The translations under genes and the position numbers were made by a program. The notes beneath the pieces are model-generated. The model worked only from the letters and a program-made list of their open reading frames with translations, did no database searches and was not told where the DNA came from. DNA of 64,000 nucleotides from Edaphochlamys debaryana (Eukaryota > Chlorophyta > Chlorophyceae > Chlamydomonadales), in the NCBI GenBank assembly GCA_016858145.1, contig JAEHOE010000006.1, forward strand, positions 930,001 through 994,000, written 5' to 3'. Of the stretch, positions 22,901 through 34,204 are shown piece by piece. Position 1 is the stretch's first letter; each line of letters starts with the position of its first letter.

Positions 22901-25900
22901 ATGTCGCGATGGACGATGCGCCCCAGCTTCCTCGCTGGGCTCGCAATCCTGCTGATGGAGTACTTGGTGTGCTCAACGTCCACGTGGGATCCAGGTATGG
23001 CCGGGGGCCGGACCCGGCTCCGAGGACACACACACCGGGGGGAAGTGCCCTCGTCAGCGCGGCCAGGCTCAGGGGCCACGAGGGAGGTTCCAAGCTGCGT
23101 GTCGGGAGCGCTTGAAGGGAACGGACCCTTCTACGCTCTGGGAGTCCGAACTGTGCTTGTGGGGCCGCCGCGGTGCCCAGCTTGGGGAGGGCCAGGGCAG
23201 GGGGCAGGGGGCAGGGCAGGGGGCTAGGGGGCTAGGGGGCTAGGGGGCTGCGGGGGCCTGTCCTGGGTGGTCCCCCATCGCCGAAGGGGCAGAACTGCAC
23301 CGCTGAGAGAGGTCTGGCGGCCGTGGCTAGGGTATGACGAAATGGGGGGCCCTGACGACCAACGGCCGCGGGGCATGCTCCGGCGCCACCCCACCACCCG
23401 CCCTAGCCCCAGCTTCCAGCGCAGCGCTTGCCCACAGACTTCCGTACCGCTGTCTGCGCCCATCCCCACAATGGATCCGGAGCGTCCAATACGGGGGCTC
23501 TAGTGCCTTCTAGCGGTCGCACTCGGCGAGGACTCGGCTTCCCTAAACTGCTTGAACACCTTGGCCGAGCGTTTCCCCCTACCGTCTCTACGGCTCGCAG
23601 AGAGGATTGCAATCCTACTCACAGAGACGTATGGTCATGTGAACCACACGACGCACAAGTGGCGCCCCTACCCGGAGCACACTCGGTTCCTGGACCTGGG
23701 CATGCGGACAAAGGTGCGTGTGTGTGTGTTGTGTGGCCTGGGCGAGGTCGAGGAGGAGGGTGGGACCGCGGGAGGCAGGGCTTGGGGTCAGCTGCATGAC
23801 CGGCTTGCGCGGTTGGTTCCGTCTCCCTGACCCCCGCTTGGAGCACGGCCAGAGGGGTTCAAGGCCTGGCCTGGCAGGTGATGTACGCTGAGAAGCACGG
23901 GTACGACCTCAAGATCGTCACCAGCCTGCCTGACGGTGCGTCGCCCTACAGCTGTCCTTGCGCTTGGGTTGCCTTGGGTCTTGCGCCTGAACTGGCAGCT
24001 GGACCCCTGGGGACATCCTCCGGCCCAAACGCAACCTTGGCTCGGATTACGTGTCAAACGCAGTCACGATCAAGAGCAAGACGAACAAGAATGCGATCTT
24101 GTGGCAGCGCGGGTGAGGGGTTCAGAGATGCAGGTCCCCGCGAACGAGGGCACATGGGGAGGGTGCTGTCACGCACAGCGTCCCTTCGCCCGGACCCCTG
24201 GGACCTCCCCTCACCAATCCAACAACCCCCACCCGCCTCACCTCCCGTCATACTGTTCCCAGGTTCTGGATTCGCCGCCAGTTTGGGTCCAAGGCCGAGC
24301 CCGGCCAGCTGGCTCCAGACAATGACACGGTGGCCAGCTGCCGCAAGTGAGGCCCCGGGGCGGGGGTGCCGTTGCTCTCCTGAGGAATCTGAGTATGAGG
24401 CTGGGGCGGGGCACAGGCCTCTGCTATACTGAGCGCGAAGGCAAGGGCTGGACGGAGGGCATCTGTACCTGTACAGGTGGTGTACCGACCTCCAGGTGGA
24501 ATAACACGTTTGTCCCCTGTGCCCTGCCCGTTGTGCCAGGTACGACTGGTACGGCCGGTACTGGCGGCGGGGAGCCGGGACACACAGGCGCAGGCGAAGC
24601 GTGCTTGGGCGAAAGCGTTCTGTCTGGGTGTCACTGCACGCAGTGCCGCAGGCAAGGCCCCAAACGACGCCTCGACCGCAGTCCATGCGCCCCCCCCCCC
24701 TCTTCCCGCCAACCCTTCTCACGGTATAGGGTGATGTGGATGGACGGCGACATCTTCATCACCAACCTGACGGTGCGGAGGCCGGGCGGGTAGGGGTACA
24801 GGCTAATGGCCTAGTTTGAGAGGCCCAAGGGGCGGTGCGTGCATCGCCGCGTACACGTGGTAGCGTTGTCTCTCTTGCTGTTGTGCATCCTCAACCGTGC
24901 TGCTGGCCTGACCTCCCCTGCTCCCCACCGTAGGTGCGCATAGAGGACATCATAGAGGCGGCCCGGAGGCTGCGGCCCGATGGCTCCTACCCCCACTTCA
25001 TCGCCACACGCCACGCCGAGCTGGACGGGGACGAGCCCTTCACGCCCGGCCAGATCCTGCAGTTCAACACAGGTGAACCGATTCGCAAAGTTGGAACCAC
25101 GCCGGCCTGCCACACGCAAGCGGGGCCGGGGTAATTGCCCTCCTCCTCTCATACCACCAATGACCTCTCTGCCCCCGTCTGCTCCTCTGCTCCTGCCCGC
25201 CCCCGCACGCAGGCACTGCGCTGGTCCGCTGCAGCACCGAAGGCCTGCGCCTGATGAACGAGATGCTCTTCCTCCGCATCGAGCAGGCGTTCGACACGTA
25301 CGTGCAGGCCTGGGACCACCAGGTGGGCGTGCAGGGGGCGAGGCGGTCGGGCGTGTGCCGAGCCGGTCCGTCTAGGCAAGTAGGAAGCTAGGGATGTGCT
25401 GCAGTAGCCAAGCTGGGACATGTTGCGCGAAACGAGCTGTTTCCTGCGAAACGAGCATGGCTGCGCCTGACTGCGCGGTTCCTCCACCTGGTCCTGCAGG
25501 GTGCGCTTATGCAAGCCTACAAATCACATCGCTGGGTGCGCAGTTTGACTACGTTTGTGCCGCCCAAGCTGATGAACGCATACCCGTTCAAGTGTGTGTC
25601 GAAAGCCCGGCGCGGCAGCAGGCGGCAGTTGTGGGGATGGGGTCAATGGGGGTGTCAGGCAGGGCCACTCGACCTAGGGTGTCCTGGCAACCAAGCTTTG
25701 CCCCACGTGCATGCCGGTCGAGAACTTGCCTTGACTTGGCACCTTCGACCCGTGCAGCCTGACGGATGAGACTGGCGAGCTCAAGGATTGCGGAGACCCG
25801 CAGGGCACGGAGTGTCAGAAGGTGAGGGAGAGGGCGATGGGAAGCACACAGGAAATGACCGCACTCGCGACAGCTAGGTATCTCAAAACCCACTCTCCAC

Positions 25901-26143
25901 CTGCAGGGCTGGTGGACGCCTGGTGACTTCCTCAGTGAGTGGCACAGGGAAAGACGTCGTCGGGCAGCCCCCACAGCATCCGGTCCAGCCTAAGCGACCC
26001 CATGTCCCCCACCTGCAGTTCACTTCCCTGGAGCAGGGAAGCACTACATTGCCTCTTTCCTTAAGAGGCAAGCTACAAGGGATTGCGGGCTTGGACCAAT
26101 GGACAGGGCCGCTGACGGAGCCCCTATGCCGCCGTCTTCGTGA
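22901..26143 (+). CDS. GT34-like glycosyltransferase (GMA12/MNN10 type), type II membrane
   Basis: Probably transfers a sugar from a nucleotide-sugar donor in the Golgi. The first exon (ATG 22901) gives a short basic N-terminus and a hydrophobic signal-anchor (PSFLAGLAILLMEYLVC). Later exons show the family pattern: RIAILLTETYGHVNHTTHKW, MYAEKHGYDLKIVTSLPDG, then the donor/metal site VMWMDGDIFITNLT (24731-24772, a DxD motif), followed by HFIATRHAELDGDEPFTPGQ, GLRLMNEMLFL, DHQGALMQAYKSHRW, PPKLMNAYPF and near the end IHFPGAGKHY. These match the D-Q-x-A, NAYP and HF-x-G-x-K motifs of GT34. The stop at 26141-26143 follows in phase. A few middle joins (24.3-24.7 kb) are uncertain. Acceptor sugar unknown; xylosyl- or galactosyl-type transfer is typical of the family. 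Confidence 0.78.
23206..23249 (+). repeat. GGGGGCTA-type minisatellite
   Basis: Four or more 8-bp units CTAGGGGG follow a GGGCAGG-rich stretch, inside the first intron of the GT34-like gene. Not the algal telomere unit TTTTAGGG. Confidence 0.85.
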
Positions 26144-26809
26144 TCCCCTGGGCACGTGCTCCGTATCTTGATCGCCCATGCCACCTACCTCAACCTCCCT
26201 CCCTAGGTACCCCCTGAGCACGTGGCCAGGCGCCTGTGAGCCCTTCAACTTCTGAGGGCGCCTCAAGATAGTACCCTCGCTCCTAAGGGTAGTGCAAGTA
26301 GCGCAGCAAGCGGAACTCTGCTGTGGCGGCTCCGACTTATGCGTGCCAGGATGATGCAACAGTTGGGGCGACTTAGGGACTTGGGGAAGACGCCGTCAGG
26401 GGTTACTGGAGGGCTTAGGTTATTGTCATCCAAGATCGTGACTTTGTGCCTGCGTCTTGCGCCACATTATTCGGCCGAACCGCGGCGGCTTGCTGCCGCT
26501 TTAGGAAGGCGGACCGGGTGACGAGACTGGGGTGCCACGCATTAATAAGGTGCTTACGGAGATCGGGGTGGCCGCCCCCTGGCAAGGGTCTTCGGCTGCG
26601 CCCACCCCAGGGCCGAGCAAACTTAGAGGGCGGCCAACATCAGCAAAAAGAGGGGGACGAGATGCGTGCATGCCTGGGTGTGCGGGTAGGAGGGAGTACC
26701 TGGAGTGAGGGGAGGCAGAGCCATTGGCCCCAAAAACACACCGCCTGCAGAGCGGTCCCACCGAGTCCCCCACCCGCCCAAGCCCCCAACATCCAAGCCA
26801 AGATAGGGT
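26144..26809. other. Intergenic; includes the left end of a histone inverted repeat
   Basis: From about 26364 onward the sequence is the inverted match of 33482-33935, so this spacer is part of the duplicated H2A flank. No gene was recognised. Confidence 0.5.
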
Positions 26810-26825
26810 GGTGTTGAGAAACACC
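26810..26825 (-). terminator. Histone 3' stem-loop (H2A copy 1)
   Basis: 6-bp stem, 4-nt loop, 45 nt after the H2A stop. This spacing is the same in all three H2A copies. Confidence 0.92.
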
Positions 26826-26870
26826 GGGTTTTGCGGGTGGAACAGAGGCCACCGTGCCAGGGTGAGGCGC

Positions 26871-27263
26871 TTAGGCAGAGCCCTCCTCGCCCTTGCCGCC
26901 CTTGGACTTCTTGGGCAGCAGCACGGCGTGGATGTTGGGCAGCACACCGCCGGAGGCGATGGTCACCTCGCCCAGCAGCTTGCCCAGCTCCTCGTCGTTG
27001 CGGATGGCCAGCTGGATGTGGCGGGGGACGATGCGGTTCTTCTTGTTGTCGCGGGCGGCGTTGCCGGCCAGCTCCAGCACCTCGGCGGTCAGGTACTCCA
27101 GCACGGCGGCCAGGTACACGGGGGCGCCAGCGCCGATGCGCTCAGCGTACTTGCCCTTCTTCAGGTAGCGGGCGATGCGGCCCACGGGGAACTGCAGGCC
27201 AGCCTTGGAGCTGCGGCTCACGGCCTTCTTGCCAGCGGTCTTGCCCTTGCCACGGCCGGCCAT
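26871..27263 (-). CDS. H2A: Histone H2A, copy 1
   Basis: Core histone H2A, 130 residues, intronless. N-tail [20 protein letters not shown], the family motif [10 protein letters not shown], acidic-patch region and tail [13 protein letters not shown]. There is no SQE/D-phi C-terminus, so it is not H2A.X. Divergent from H2B copy 1 with a 317-bp shared promoter. Confidence 0.98.
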   Translation of the reverse strand: MAGRGKGKTAGKKAVSRSSKAGLQFPVGRIARYLKKGKYAERIGAGAPVYLAAVLEYLTAEVLELAGNAARDNKKNRIVPRHIQLAIRNDEELGKLLGEVTIASGGVLPNIHAVLLPKKSKGGKGEEGSA

Positions 27264-27580
27264 GGTGACGATTGACGTGGGGAGTCGAAGTCGGGGACGA
27301 GGGTCTGGTGTTGCAGAGTGTGAGTGTCGAGAGCGTGTAGTGCAGCTGATAGCACAGCAAGCGGCTCTTGTAGGTCGTGGCGTTGGGTCCGGTAACACCG
27401 CTGGGCCGAGCGTACGGCAGGTAGTTGCCCGCCACCACTCCACAACGGTCGCAGGCGCTAGCGCTCGCATAAGAGGCAGTTTATCGCTGCCGCAGAGTCT
27501 ATCACACTCTATCCTCGCTCTTCTACACATACACGTGCTCACCAGCTCGCGAGACTCCTCGCTTGCACTCAGTCGTCGCC
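27264..27580. promoter_or_regulatory. Bidirectional H2A-H2B promoter, copy 1
   Basis: 317 bp between divergent ATGs, the same length in all three copies. It contains near-symmetrical AT-rich stretches (CATAAGAGGC and GTTTATCGCTG around 27468-27490), which are TATA candidates. Confidence 0.65.
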
Positions 27581-28036
27581 ATGGCCCCCAAGAAGGACGA
27601 GAAGCCCGTTGCCGCCGAGGCTGCCGACGCCCCCAAGGCTGAGGCCAAGCCCAAGGCTGAGAAGAAGGCCAAGAAGGCGGCCGCTCCCAAGAAGGAGAAG
27701 CCCGCCGGTGAGGGTGCCGAGGGCGCAGAGAAGAAGAAGGGCAAGAAGAAGGCCAGCAAGGTTGAGACCTACAAGCTGTACATCTACAAGGTGCTCAAGC
27801 AGGTGCACCCTGACACCGGCATCAGCTCCAAGGCTATGTCCATCATGAACAGCTTCATCAACGACATCTTTGAGAAGGTCGCCACCGAGGCCTCCAAGCT
27901 GAGCCGCTACAACAAGAAGCCCACCGTCACGTCCAGGGAGATCCAGACGGCCGTGCGCCTGGTGCTGCCCGGCGAGCTGGCCAAGCACGCTGTGTCGGAG
28001 GGCACCAAGGCCGTCACCAAGTTCACCTCGGGCTAA
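27581..28036 (+). CDS. H2B: Histone H2B, short isoform (copy 1)
   Basis: Core histone H2B, 151 residues, intronless. A Lys/Ala-rich plant-like N-tail precedes the conserved fold ([20 protein letters not shown] ... [17 protein letters not shown]). Compared with the two other H2B copies here it lacks six residues of the [10 protein letters not shown] tail repeat, an in-frame 18-bp difference. The fold is identical. Partner of the H2A gene at 26871-27263. Confidence 0.98.
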   Translation: MAPKKDEKPVAAEAADAPKAEAKPKAEKKAKKAAAPKKEKPAGEGAEGAEKKKGKKKASKVETYKLYIYKVLKQVHPDTGISSKAMSIMNSFINDIFEKVATEASKLSRYNKKPTVTSREIQTAVRLVLPGELAKHAVSEGTKAVTKFTSG

Positions 28037-28108
28037 GCGCGCTCGCCCCCGCCCCGTGTCCAGCCGCTGCGTGTGCCTCACGGCCACGTCGGTGGCCCAC
28101 AACAACCC

Positions 28109-28124
28109 GGTGTTTCTCAACACC
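28109..28124 (+). terminator. Histone 3' stem-loop (H2B copy 1)
   Basis: Same palindrome, 72 nt after the H2B stop. Confidence 0.92.
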
Positions 28125-28250
28125 ACCAACCTGGATCGGCTGGTCGGGTAGGGGAGGGATGAGCAGCTGTGGGTTGATGGGTATGGGGAGGTGGCACAGT
28201 TACCCCGTGGGGCTGTCAGTCACACGGGGGTAGGCATGCTGCGGTGAGGA

Positions 28251-28369
28251 TCAAGTGCTGCTTGGCGCATACAGCAGGGTGTCACCGTCTTCGTTGTCAA
28301 GCTCTGGCGCTGCACACCATCTGCACCATCTGCACTCCCACTCCTGGCCATGCTGCCAATCCGTAGCAG
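28251..28369 (-). CDS. Possible last exon, conserved in the H2B flank (copy 1)
   Basis: 119 bp reading toward H2B from a GCTCAG acceptor, with a tail ending ELDNEDGDTLLYAPSST and stop at 28251-28253. An equally long copy occurs at 31903-32021, and the same tail with one change ends the longer frame at 43887-44537. Convergent with H2B. No family recognised and no upstream exon identified, so it may be only a duplicated gene remnant. Confidence 0.25.
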
Positions 28370-28545
28370 CTGAGCAGCATTGCAGTAAGTGACGTTATGT
28401 GGCGATGGGGGGCAGGAAGGCGGGGTGAAGGATCCTGGTGGCGGTGGCGGCCAAGGGGGGTCTAGGGACAGAGTGGCCCTCGCCCTCGCCCTCAGCTCCA
28501 GGGATGACGGGGCAGCTCGTGCTGCACCCTGCACGGTATTGTCCC

Positions 28546-29213
28546 AACCAGGACACGCAGGCATGAAGCCGCGTGCATCGTGCCCCTCAGCCCCTGCCAC
28601 AATGTGCCCCCCCCCCGATGCCGTTGAGTCTTCGCTTCCCCTTCCCCTCCCCCTCATGCTGTGACCATCGCATTTCCCTTGTCAAGTGGGACTGTAGGCC
28701 AGTCGTGCCACGTCAAGCCAGAAAACGTTCGAGCTGAACAGGCTGAACTGTATGGAAAGGGGTCGAGGCTCAACGGCGGTGGCAGGGGTACTTCTTGATC
28801 CGCAGCATGACATCCCATCCTAGCCCAGGTGTGCCTGCTTAGTGATGGCCAAGGCCACGGACCTTGGAGGACAGCGCGTCTTCGGCGGCAGACTGGCAAA
28901 CCTTGCGTTGCAAGGAGGGGCCTTCTGGCGTGGCCATTTGAACCATCCTGCCTGGCCTGCTGTAACCATCGCATCCTTGAGAACTGCGGCCCTCGCGCAC
29001 AAAGGGGGACTGCTGAACGTGTACAAACAGCAAGAACCGGCTCAAGTAGGGGTGATAGAGGAAAGTTCAAACCCCCCGGGCAGGATAAGAGAACATGGGC
29101 AGGCCAGGACGCTAGAGGCTCACACCTCAAACCGTAAGGGGGCCGGGGGGCCATCCAGGCATGCAGGCCATACACAGGGAATCAGACAACAAAGAGCTGT
29201 CCAATCATGAGGT
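28546..29213. other. Spacer between the H2A-H2B and H4-H3 units
   Basis: No gene was recognised. It contains a 22-bp element at 28956-28977 that recurs, inverted, at 41452-41473. Confidence 0.4.
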
Positions 29214-29229
29214 GGTGTTGAGAAACACC
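29214..29229 (-). terminator. Histone 3' stem-loop (H4 copy 2)
   Basis: Same palindrome, 90 nt after the H4 stop. Confidence 0.92.
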
Positions 29230-29319
29230 GGGTTTGTTGCTTGGCCGTGAGAGCGTGGAGGGCGCCCGAGTGCCCCGGGAAGGGGACACGCCCGAGGGGG
29301 TCTCTGCCACGCACGGCAC

Positions 29320-30338
<1,019 letters not shown>

Positions 30339-30463
30339 GCGTGCTGGAGCTCTGGAGCTGGGGCGTCGCGGCGGAGGGGAGGACAGGGCAAGGCAGGGTA
30401 CTACCCTTGCCTGGTCCCCGCCCCCCCCCTCGCTGCTCCTGTCAGTGTCCCTCCAAACAACCC

Positions 30464-30479
30464 GGTGTTTCTCAACACC
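30464..30479 (+). terminator. Histone 3' stem-loop (H3 copy 2)
   Basis: Same palindrome, 125 nt after the H3 stop. Confidence 0.92.
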
Positions 30480-31727
30480 ACCTTTGCTCTTGGCATGGGG
30501 TGGGATGGGGCAGGGACCTTGAATAGAGGCTGTGGTGTGCCTGTGAGCCACCAGGCAATCCCACCAAGTCATGCCGCCGGCAAGGCGTGTCTCAGCACGT
30601 CAGCAGGGATGCGTGGGTTACCGGAGGAATGATTGCATGCATCTTCATCCGCTGCTTCGGCCAGGGTTTGGACATCAATGTGGACACGCAGCTGGCAGCC
30701 CTACGTGGTACTGCTCAAGGGCAGGGCCTGTGGTTGCCTCACTCTGCCCTGACCCCTCTTGGCCTTCAGGCAACAACTGTGTGTGTCTTCATGCGTTCGT
30801 GTACCGGCCCGGGGCCACCTCCCCCACAGCCTTGTCCACGGTCGATGACGCTCATCAGGTCGTAACTCAAATCTCCCCAGCAGTGCTCAGCAGGTAGCAC
30901 CTGTATCCCTCGCCCCATTAATTGTACGTACCTTGGTCCTTAGCTCTCTTAGTCCACTCGCTCCTGCCCTGCCTGGCTGCCCTGCTTTGAGGGAGGCAGG
31001 CCCGATGGCTCAATGTATCCAGAGGGGCCCACTTGATGCCATGGCAACATTGCGGGGCCTTTCAGTGCTGCTATCTAGTGCTGTCTCCCTTTCCTCTGAG
31101 GCGGCCACTTGCCCTGTGCACCTAATGGCTGTGCCACCCGCACACCACACGCACAGCAGCCAAGGCCGGAGGGATGCTTGCCCTGCTCCTGCTTGCCTGC
31201 CTGTCTTCCGCTCGACACGCCTCTGTCCCTATCCACGGCATGCAGCGCCGTACCGGCTGCTCGTCTCCCGGCCGTCGCCGGCTTCTTGCCCCGCCCTGCC
31301 CTCTCGCCCTCCTCTAGAGAGCCTACGCTTCTCCGGCGGCTCTGGGCTGTGCTAGTGGCTGTGCTGCCTGCGTCACCCCGCTGACATGCGTCTTCGAGCA
31401 CCGTTCCTGACGCCTGGGTGATGATGCTAGGGCCGGGCCGGTAGAACCCCCCTCATCATTCTACCGCCGTGTCATTCATCATCAGCAATCAACCATGCAC
31501 AGCCAATCTACCATCGGGGCGCAAGTCGCAAGAAAGGGTGGTCTGGCGGTAATGTCTCCCCACCTCCCCAAGCCCCTCTGGGGGCACGCCCACCGCAGCC
31601 CTCCCCGGCTCCCTGGTCTGGTCCCAGCACTTCACAACAACCCCCGGCAGGTTGGAGGCGCTAACGTACCCCCCAGAAAGGCTACACGCTACGGAACTTG
31701 CATAGGAAGGCATTCGGGGGCATGACA
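30480..31727. other. Spacer between histone units, no gene recognised
   Basis: The first 100 bp match the H3 flank at 47280-47400 in reverse complement. A block near 31100-31170 resembles 43760-43830. Open stretches at 30620-30700 and 30775-30860 look vaguely coding but have no family motif or consistent joins. Confidence 0.4.
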
Positions 31728-31902
31728 ATACCATGCAGGGTGCAGCACGAGCTGACTCGTCACCATAGAGCTGAGGAGGCATAAGAGCCGAGGCGAGGGC
31801 GAGGGTGAGGGTCACTCTGTCCCCAGACCCCCCTTACCACCAGGATCCCTCACCCCGCCTTCCTCCCCCCCCCATCGCCACATGACGTCGCTTGCTGCTC
31901 AG

Positions 31903-32021
31903 CTGCTACGGATTGGCAGCATGGCCAGGAGTGGGAGTGCGGTGGTGTCAGATGGCGCGCAGCGCCAGAGCTTGACAACGAAGACGGTGACACCCTGCTG
32001 TATGCGCCAAGCAGCACTTGA
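31903..32021 (+). CDS. Possible last exon, conserved in the H2B flank (copy 2)
   Basis: Counterpart of 28251-28369 with the same length (119 bp), the same acceptor (TGCTCAG) and the same end ELDNEDGDTLLYAPSST. Differences between the copies keep the frame. Function unknown; it may be a remnant copied with the histone unit. Confidence 0.25.
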
Positions 32022-32147
32022 TCCTCACCGCAGCATGCCTACCCCCGTGTGACTGACAGCCCCACGGGGTAACTGTGCCACCTCCCCATACCCATCAACC
32101 CACAGCTGCTCATCCCTCCCCTGCATGACCAGCCGATCCAGGTTGGT

Positions 32148-32163
32148 GGTGTTGAGAAACACC
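32148..32163 (-). terminator. Histone 3' stem-loop (H2B copy 2)
   Basis: Same palindrome, 72 nt after the H2B stop. Confidence 0.92.
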
Positions 32164-32235
32164 GGGTTGTTGTGGGCCACCGACGTGGCCGTGAGGCACA
32201 CGCAGCGGCTGGGCACGGGGCGGGGGCGAGCGCGC

Positions 32236-32709
32236 TTAGCCCGAGGTGAACTTGGTGACGGCCTTGGTGCCCTCCGACACAGCGTGCTTGGCCAGCTCGC
32301 CGGGCAGCACCAGGCGCACGGCCGTCTGGATCTCCCTGGACGTGACGGTGGGCTTCTTGTTGTAGCGGCTCAGCTTGGAGGCCTCGGTGGCGACCTTCTC
32401 AAAGATGTCGTTGATGAAGCTGTTCATGATGGACATAGCCTTGGAGCTGATGCCGGTGTCAGGGTGCACCTGCTTGAGCACCTTGTAGATGTACAGCTTG
32501 TAGGTCTCAACCTTGCTGGCCTTCTTCTTGCCCTTCTTCTTCTCGGCGCCCTCGGCACCCTCGCCGGCGGGCTTCTCCTTCTTGGCCTTCTTCTCCTTCT
32601 TGGGAGCGGCCGCCTTCTTGGCCTTCTTCTCAGCCTTGGGCTTGGCCTCAGCCTTGGGGGCGTCGGCAGCCTCGGCGGCAACGGGCTTCTCGTCCTTCTT
32701 GGGGGCCAT
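32236..32709 (-). CDS. H2B: Histone H2B, long isoform (copy 2)
   Basis: 157 residues. The same fold as copy 1, with the six extra tail residues ([15 protein letters not shown] region). Divergent from the frameshifted H2A copy 2; their promoter is the same 317-bp type. Being intact, it could still be expressed. Confidence 0.98.
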   Translation of the reverse strand: MAPKKDEKPVAAEAADAPKAEAKPKAEKKAKKAAAPKKEKKAKKEKPAGEGAEGAEKKKGKKKASKVETYKLYIYKVLKQVHPDTGISSKAMSIMNSFINDIFEKVATEASKLSRYNKKPTVTSREIQTAVRLVLPGELAKHAVSEGTKAVTKFTSG

Positions 32710-33026
32710 GGCGACGACTGAGTGCAAGCGAGGAGTCTTGCGAGCTGGTGAGCACGTGTATGTGTAGAAGAGCGAGGATAGAGTGCGATAGGCTCTGCGG
32801 CAGCGATAAACTGCCTCTTATGCGAGCGCTAGCGCCTGCGACCGTTGTGGAGTGGTGGCGGGCAACTACCTGCCGTACGCTCGGCCCAGCGGTGTTACCG
32901 GACCCAACGCCACGACCTACAAGAGCCGCTTGCTGTGCTATCAGCTGCACTACACGCTCTCGACACTCACACTCTGCAACACCAGACCCTCGTCCCCGAC
33001 TTCGACTCCCCACGTCAATCGTCACC
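32710..33026. promoter_or_regulatory. Bidirectional H2A-H2B promoter, copy 2
   Basis: 317 bp, the inverted near-identical match of 27264-27580. It still looks intact although the H2A frame on one side is broken. Confidence 0.65.
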
Positions 33027-33420
33027 ATGGCCGGCCGTGGCAAGGGCAAGACCGCTGGCAAGAAGGCCGTGAGCCGCAGCTCCAAGGCTGGCCTGCAGTT
33101 CCCCGTGGGCCGCATCGCCCGCTACCTGAAGAAGGGCAAGTACGCTGAGCGCATCGGCGCTGGCGCCCCCGTGTACCTGGCCGCCGTGCTGGAGTACCTG
33201 ACCGCCGAGGTGCTGGAGCTGGCCGGCAACGCCGCCCCGCGACAACAAGAAGAACCGCATCGTCCCCCGCCACATCCAGCTGGCCATCCGCAACGACGAG
33301 GAGCTGGGCAAGCTGCTGGGCGAGGTGACCATCGCCTCCGGCGGTGTGCTGCCCAACATCCACGCCGTGCTGCTGCCCAAGAAGTCCAAGGGCGGCAAGG
33401 GCGAGGAGGGCTCTGCCTAA
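33027..33420 (+). pseudogene. H2A: Histone H2A, copy 2, +1 frameshift
   Basis: The sequence matches the 393-bp H2A genes but is 394 bp long. One extra C in the run at 33235-33238 (GCCGCCCCGC instead of GCCGCCCGC) shifts the frame after the AGNAA segment, so the dimerisation helix and C-tail are lost and a long unrelated frame follows. The promoter, start codon, original TAA (33418-33420) and stem-loop are all intact. It is either a very young pseudogene or a base-calling error in a C run. Confidence 0.85.
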
Positions 33421-33465
33421 GCGCCTCACCCTGGCACGGTGGCCTCTGTTCCACCCGCAAAACCC

Positions 33466-33481
33466 GGTGTTTCTCAACACC
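33466..33481 (+). terminator. Histone 3' stem-loop (H2A copy 2)
   Basis: Same palindrome, 45 nt after the original H2A stop, retained despite the frameshift. Confidence 0.92.
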
Positions 33482-33935
33482 ACCCTATCTTGGCTTGGAT
33501 GTTGGGGGCTTGGGCGGGTGGGGGACACGGGTGGGACCGCTCTGGAGGTCATGTGTGCTCGTTGGGGCCAATGGCTCTGCCTCCCCTCACCCCAGGCACT
33601 CCCTCCTACCCGCACACCCAGGCATGCACGCATCTCGTCCCCCTCTTTTTGCTGATGTTGGCCGCCCTCTAAGTTTGCTCGGCCCTGGGGTGGGCGCAGC
33701 CGAAGACCCTTGCCAGGGGGCGGCCACCCCGATCTCCGTAAGCACCTTATTAATGCGTGGCACCCCAGTCTCGTCACCCGGTCCGCCTTCCTAAAGCGGC
33801 AGCAAGCCGCCGCGGTTCGGCCGAATAATGTGGCGCAAGACGCAGGCACAAAGTCACGATCTTGGATGACAATAACCTAAGCCCTCCAGCAGCCTCCAGT
33901 AACCCCTGATGGCGTCTTCCCAAGTCCCTGATTCG

Positions 33936-34204
33936 CCAGACAGTTGTTGGTAAGTAAGCGCTCGCTTCCCATCGAACCCAACCCCCGCCTGCCTTCCCAG
34001 GCTGCCCATCCCAGCTTCCCAGGCAACCAGCGTGCCGCACAATGTACGAGCAAGTGTACCGTCTGCCTGATGCAGATCCCCTGCAACGCGCCAGGCCGCC
34101 CAGCGTACCAACAGCCCCCTTGCTTCCTCACCACCCCACCCCACTCCACCCGAGCTCCTACCCTCCCTGCCGCCCCTTCCTGCCGGTCCCCCTGCCCCCC
34201 CCCC
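33936..34204. other. Spacer, no gene recognised
   Basis: It lies between the end of the histone repeat and the 3' end of the small plastid-protein gene. Mostly C/T-rich on the plus strand. Confidence 0.4.

Larger units (their letters stand above)
26364..28545 (+). repeat. Inverted repeat arm A1 (H2A-H2B unit, copy 1)
   Basis: About 2.2 kb containing the H2A-H2B pair and both flanks. It matches 31728-33935 in reverse complement, with substitutions and small indels in the flanks, and partly 44470-46190. The outer edge fades near the block ACTTGGGGAAGACGCC. Confidence 0.8.
31728..33935 (+). repeat. Inverted repeat arm A2 (H2B-H2A unit, copy 2)
   Basis: Reverse-complement copy of 26364-28545, with the H4-H3 unit lying between the two arms. 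It contains an H2B gene and a frameshifted H2A gene. Confidence 0.8.

Noticed and set aside
23206..23249. Telomere-like repeat
   Set aside because: The unit is CTAGGGGG, not TTTTAGGG, and there are only four or so copies inside an intron.
26871..27542. N-terminally extended H2A (and similar extended H3/H4 frames)
   Set aside because: The extensions are promoter/leader sequence in frame. The canonical ATGs give exact histone N-termini in every copy.
30587..30865. Coding-like stretch in the spacer after H3 copy 2
   Set aside because: Short open pieces without family motif or phase-consistent joins; part of the area is histone-flank duplication.
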